Under the pieces are notes generated by a model, which was given only the letters and a program-made list of their open reading frames with translations, ran no database searches and had not been told where the DNA came from. From positions 1-6,928 of the forward strand of contig DPMO01000253.1 in NCBI GenBank assembly GCA_003541445.1: DNA of 6,928 nucleotides, given 5' to 3'. Below are positions 1-6,928 of the stretch, in pieces (positions within the stretch are counted from its first letter, which is position 1; each line of letters opens with the position of its first letter). The position numbers were made by a program, and so were the translations under genes. Source of the stretch: Clostridiales bacterium. GTDB taxonomy: Bacteria > Bacillota > Sulfobacillia > UBA995 > UBA9673.

Positions 1-1
1 C

Positions 2-835
2 CCGGACGGGTCACGGGTCAACGCGGTCATCCCGCCGGTGGCGGTGGACGGCCCCTACCTCACCGTCCGGCGGTTCGGCACCGGGCTCCTGGAGGCCGAG
101 AGCCTTGTGGCCCTGGGGACCGTCGACCGCGCCGGCCTGGAGGCGCTGAGGTGTGCCGTCGAGGGCCGGCTCAACATCGTCATCTCCGGCGGGGCGGCCA
201 GCGGGAAGACGACGTTCCTGAACGCCATCGCGGGCTACATCTCCCTGGAGCGGGAGAGGGTCATAACCATCGAGGACGCCGCCGAACTGCGGTTCGGTGA
301 GGGCAATCTGGTACGCCTGGAGTGCCGGCCGGCCAACGTCGAGGGGCGGGGCCGCGTGGACCCCAGACAGCTCGTCAGGAACGCCCTGCGCATGCGGCCC
401 GACCGGATCATCGTCGGCGAGTGCCGGGGTCCGGAAGCCTTCGACATGCTCCAGGCCATGAACACCGGGCACCCCGGGTCGATGACGACGGTGCACGCGA
501 ACTCGCCGCGTGACGCCCTGCGGCGCCTGGAAATCATGGTCCTCATGGCCGGGGAGGGCCTCCCTTACGCGGCCGTGCGCGACCATATCGGGTCCGCCGT
601 GGACCTCATCGTCCACCTCACCCGGCGCCCGGACGGCAGGCGCGTCCTCTCGGAGATCTGTGTGCTCCGCTCCTACGACCATGCCGCCGGGGCCTACGAG
701 CTCGTCAGGGCTCAGAGAGGTGAGGGAGGACGCCTCGTCCTGCCCCTGGCGCCCGACCAGGCGGAGCGGTTGTCCCTCTTCGGAGGCAGGCGGCGGCCGG
801 AGGGGCCGGAGGCGGCGGAGCATGACGGAGGGTAG
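2..835 (+). CDS. tadA: Tad pilus secretion ATPase TadA/CpaF, 3' part (5' end outside window)
   Basis: Hexameric cytoplasmic ATPase of the type II/IV secretion superfamily (GspE/VirB11-like, CpaF branch). It powers assembly of Flp-type pili. The frame is already open at the left edge: translation from base 2 gives PDGSRVNAVIPP, the conserved CpaF stretch just before the nucleotide-binding core. The family is usually about 430-480 residues, so roughly the first third is missing. Counting from that codon, I see a Walker A loop GGAASGKTT at about 63-71 and an Asp box ITIEDAAELR at about 89-98. These are followed by Walker B RIIVGECRG at about 135-143 and a His box MTTVHANSPRDALRRLE at about 161-177. 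The protein is intact to the TAG at 833-835. The tail after about residue 235 is Gly/Arg-rich and poorly conserved. It is first in a tadA-tadB-tadC run. A GTG at 38 is an internal Val, not the start. cpaF is an equivalent name. Confidence 0.95.
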   Translation, partial: PDGSRVNAVIPPVAVDGPYLTVRRFGTGLLEAESLVALGTVDRAGLEALRCAVEGRLNIVISGGAASGKTTFLNAIAGYISLERERVITIEDAAELRFGEGNLVRLECRPANVEGRGRVDPRQLVRNALRMRPDRIIVGECRGPEAFDMLQAMNTGHPGSMTTVHANSPRDALRRLEIMVLMAGEGLPYAAVRDHIGSAVDLIVHLTRRPDGRRVLSEICVLRSYDHAAGAYELVRAQRGEGGRLVLPLAPDQAERLSLFGGRRRPEGPEAAEHDGG

Positions 836-841
836 GGGAGG
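827..841 (+). promoter_or_regulatory. Ribosome binding site region for tadB
   Basis: Two purine-rich Shine-Dalgarno-like tracts, GGAGG at 827-831 and GGGGAGG at 835-841, flank the tadA stop codon. The second lies 3 bases from the TTG at 845 and 6 bases from the TTG at 848. The spacing therefore slightly favours 848, and either codon supports a TTG start for tadB coupled to the end of tadA. Confidence 0.6.
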
Positions 842-844
842 CTG

Positions 845-1785
845 TTGTTGGAAGGCGGGTTCACTCTGGTGTCGGCCAGCATCGGGGTCTCTGTGGCCGT
901 CCTGTGCCTGCTCTTGGCTCTGGCCGCCCGGCCGGGCGAGAGGGACTGGGGCGGGCGTCTGGTCGGCCGCCTGGAAACGTTGGTGGGGCCTCCGCGGGGT
1001 CTTGGCGTCGGGAGGGGCGGCCGTCGGCGGGGAGGGCGTCCGGGGTGGCCGGAAGGTCCGCCGGAGGCCTGGTCGGTGCGGGGCCGCGTCGCCGCGGGAG
1101 CGGCGGCGGCCGCAGCCGGCGCCGGCGCGGGGTGGATGTTGGCGGGGGGGACGGTCCCGGCCGTCCTCTGCGGGACCGCCGCCGTCTTGGCCTGGGAGGC
1201 AAGGAGGTCGGCGGCTGTAAGGGCACGCCGGCGGAGGTTCCGGGACGGACTGGAGGCCATGATCGAGGTGCTGGTGGCGTCGTTCAAAGCCGGACACGGG
1301 CCCGTCCAGGCCCTGGAGGAGGCCAGACGAAGGTCGGACGGGCCGGTACGCCAGGCTCTCGACCGCGTCCTCGACAGCTTTCACGCCGGTGCTCCGCTGC
1401 AGGAAGCCCTGCGCGAGCTCGCCCGGGGGTGGCCAGCGACCGAGGCGGTCTATCTCGCCGCCTGCCTCGAGACCCACCTGAGGACGGGAGGAGATGTGGC
1501 GGCCCTCCTGGTCAATCTCGCCGGGGTCCTCCGCGACAGGCGGCAGCTCACCGGTGACCTCGCCGCCCGTACGGGGGAGGCCCGTTCGACAGCGGTCCTC
1601 CTGGGCCTTTTGGCGCCGGCCCTCCTGGGCTACATCCTGTGGGTCGAACCGGCGCAGCTCGGACCCCTCCTGACGAGCCCTGTGGGCCTTGCGGTGTCGG
1701 TCTACGCCGCCGTGTCCTGGGGTGTGGGGGTGGTGGTGGTGCGGCGGATGGTCGAGGCCGTAGCGCGTGAGGTCGAAGGGGAGGG

Positions 1786-1789
<4 letters not shown>
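845..1789 (+). CDS. tadB: Tad pilus inner-membrane platform protein TadB (type II secretion F domain)
   Basis: Polytopic inner-membrane protein of the GspF/PilC superfamily. With TadC it is thought to form the platform that couples the TadA ATPase to pilus extrusion. Length is 314 residues, normal for TadB. Hydrophobic segments lie at about 8-27, 82-99, 103-117, 249-266 and 281-300, with positive residues on the flanks. The cytoplasmic F domain spans about 130-248 and includes RRFRDGLEAMIEVLVASFKAGH and the helix around ETHLRTGGDVAALLVNLA. A Gly/Arg/Pro-rich linker at about 50-77 separates the first membrane helix from the rest. No ATG is available in frame; TTG at 845 or 848 follows a strong Shine-Dalgarno tract directly after the tadA stop, so translation is probably coupled. 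The stop TGA overlaps the tadC start. The family call rests on domain pattern and order; TadB is told from TadC by position and by its longer N-terminal region. Confidence 0.88.
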
Positions 1790-6536
<4,747 letters not shown>

Positions 6537-6640
6537 CACAAGCCTTCAGCCGCGGACCGACAGCGGCGGCGTCGTCGAGGTTCCGGAGTACTTGCGGGGC
6601 TCAGGCGACGCCGCCGGCGTGCGGTCGACGCCCTCCGCCG

Positions 6641-6669
6641 TTGACTTCCGGCCGTCTCCCGGCTAGACT
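6641..6669 (+). promoter_or_regulatory. Sigma-70/sigma-A type promoter driving the prepilin gene
   Basis: TTGACT at 6641-6646 (5 of 6 to consensus) and TAGACT at 6664-6669 (4 of 6) are separated by exactly 17 bases. This is a well-formed housekeeping promoter in DNA where AT-rich hexamers are rare. Transcription is predicted to start near 6676, leaving a leader of about 140 bases before the ATG at 6818. It points away from nifJ and towards the pilin-like gene, so that gene can be expressed independently of the upstream block. Confidence 0.7.
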
Positions 6670-6702
6670 TAGCGCGCTGTAGCATACGCCCCGCGCGACC
6701 GG

Positions 6703-6746
6703 CCGGACCCGGCCTCAGGTCACGCGGGTCGGACCGGCCCCAGGTC
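6703..6746 (+). repeat. Imperfect tandem repeat and overlapping stem in the prepilin leader
   Basis: GGACCCGGCCTCAGGTC (6705-6721) recurs as GGACCGGCCCCAGGTC (6731-6746), with one deletion and one substitution, at a 26-base period. The first copy can also pair with the sequence between the copies: CCG-G-ACCCG (6703-6711) against CGGGTCGG (6725-6732), a stem with one bulged G and a loop of about 13 bases. It lies downstream of the predicted transcription start, so it would be in the RNA. It could be a DNA operator, an RNA structure or GC-rich coincidence. Confidence 0.4.
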
Positions 6747-6802
6747 GTGCCGGCCGCCCTGCACCTGTCGGTCAAGCTCCCGGGACGCAGCCCCCGGTCC
6801 GC

Positions 6803-6809
6803 GAGGTGA
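6803..6809 (+). promoter_or_regulatory. Ribosome binding site of the prepilin gene
   Basis: GAGGTGA matches the anti-Shine-Dalgarno complement (AGGAGGTGA) well and lies 8 bases before the ATG at 6818. It excludes the in-frame GTG at 6806, which falls inside the site, and is the main reason for choosing ATG 6818 as the start. Confidence 0.7.
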
Positions 6810-6817
6810 GCCGGGAC

Positions 6818-6928
6818 ATGGTCCGGCTACGTGCACCCGCCGCCCGGCCCGCCGGGGTCCTTCGCCGACTGCCGCTCCTTGACGAGCGCGGAGTCACCAC
6901 CGCCGAGTACGCCCTGGCATACCCCGGC
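6818..6928 (+). CDS. TadE-like pseudopilin (class III prepilin), 5' part only
   Basis: First 37 codons of a small secreted pilin-like protein, cut by the window end. The start is ATG 6818 with GAGGTGA 8 bases upstream. The N-terminus is a positively charged leader with seven Arg residues up to position 24, ending in LLDERG at 20-25. The following residues are VTTAEYALAYPG. This is the class III prepilin pattern G/xxxxEY: Gly25 at -1, Glu30 at +5, Tyr31 at +6, cleaved by a TadV/CpaA-type prepilin peptidase and followed by a membrane-spanning assembly helix. A proline at +11 is typical of TadE/TadF pseudopilins (pattern EFALVLP) and unusual for Flp pilins, so TadE-like is favoured. Flp pilin or another small TadE-family protein remains possible because the hydrophobic core and C-terminus lie outside the window. 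Context agrees: tadA, tadB and tadC lie upstream, and the gene has its own promoter. Confidence 0.72.
   Translation, partial: MVRLRAPAARPAGVLRRLPLLDERGVTTAEYALAYPG

Larger units (their letters stand above)
6537..6817 (+). other. Non-coding region between nifJ and the prepilin gene: promoter plus structured leader
   Basis: This stretch of 281 bases shows no convincing gene on either strand. From left to right it holds a weak inverted pair GCCGC/GCGGC (6549-6553 and 6563-6567) without a T-tract, so no clear nifJ terminator. Next is a short palindrome ACGCCG-C-CGGCGT (6608-6620), then the promoter at 6641-6669. A repeat-rich leader runs from about 6676 to the ribosome binding site at 6803-6809. 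A 20-codon open frame from GTG 6747 ends in the TGA at 6807-6809, inside the ribosome binding site, but has only a poor start context. Confidence 0.65.

Noticed and set aside
1085..1130. GC-only runs (here and at about 1818-1848) as microsatellite-type repeats
   Set aside because: They encode alanine/glycine-rich membrane helices of TadB and TadC and keep frame. They are explained by codon bias and protein composition.
11..1477. Long minus-strand open frame opposite tadA and tadB
   Set aside because: It spans two clearly coding + strand genes and their junction. Its product is Pro/Arg/Gly-rich low complexity with no family features, the expected shadow of GC-biased codons.
6549..6567. GCCGC/GCGGC inverted pair as a nifJ terminator
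   Set aside because: The stem is only five base pairs with a nine-base loop and no following T-tract, so it does not qualify as an intrinsic terminator.
6747..6809. A 20-codon leader open frame (GTG 6747 to TGA 6807-6809) overlapping the prepilin ribosome binding site
   Set aside because: The start has only a weak, badly spaced Shine-Dalgarno match, and the peptide (VPAALHLSVKLPGRSPRSAR) shows no attenuation-type codon run. Short GC-rich frames like this arise by chance.
6761..6826. Partial resemblance of the prepilin leader to a GEMM-I cyclic-di-GMP riboswitch (GGGACGCA near 6782 and GGTGAGCCGGG near 6805)
   Set aside because: The conserved GCAAACC and AAAGCC parts and the GNRA-loop hairpin are missing. 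The distance between the two matching pieces is too short for the second stem, so the match is most likely chance.

Overview
This is a very GC-rich (roughly 70% by eye) bacterial window. It holds the inner part of a Tad (tight adherence / Flp-type) pilus locus interrupted by one large anaerobic-metabolism gene. All supported genes are on the + strand. The strong GGAGG-type ribosome binding sites, the TTG starts, the frequent AGG arginine codons and a homodimeric pyruvate:ferredoxin oxidoreductase all fit a high-GC anaerobe or facultative anaerobe. A high-GC Firmicute-like lineage is my guess; the window contains no taxonomic marker that settles it.

Left block (2-2712): three consecutive Tad machinery genes. 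The first is the 3' part of the secretion ATPase gene tadA/cpaF, which is already open at the left edge. The second is tadB, which starts at a TTG codon about 10 bases after the tadA stop. The third is tadC, which overlaps tadB by four bases (ATGA). They form one operon that encodes the ATPase and the two inner-membrane platform proteins of a type II/IV secretion-related pilus assembly machine.

Middle block (2713-6536): a 182-base intergenic region carries a possible extended -10 promoter element and a short GC palindrome. It is followed by a complete nifJ-type gene for a 1213-residue pyruvate:ferredoxin (flavodoxin) oxidoreductase. All of its cofactor motifs are intact: the thiamine diphosphate site, two ferredoxin-type [4Fe-4S] sites and the proximal cluster cysteines. 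Its most likely start is a TTG at 2895, not the upstream end of the open frame.

Right block (6537-6928): a non-coding stretch contains a good sigma-70-like promoter (TTGACT, 17 bases, TAGACT). This leads into a GC-rich leader of about 140 bases with imperfect direct and inverted repeats. The leader ends at a strong ribosome binding site and the first 37 codons of a small gene cut by the window end. Its product has a class III prepilin leader with Gly at -1, Glu at +5, Tyr at +6 and Pro at +11. This marks it as a TadE-like pseudopilin or, less likely, a Flp-type pilin. The Tad theme therefore resumes after nifJ under what looks like its own promoter. I saw no tRNA, rRNA, CRISPR array, insertion sequence or phage gene. 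I also saw no wholly new system; the most notable points are the gene arrangement and the unannotated pseudopilin start at the right edge.
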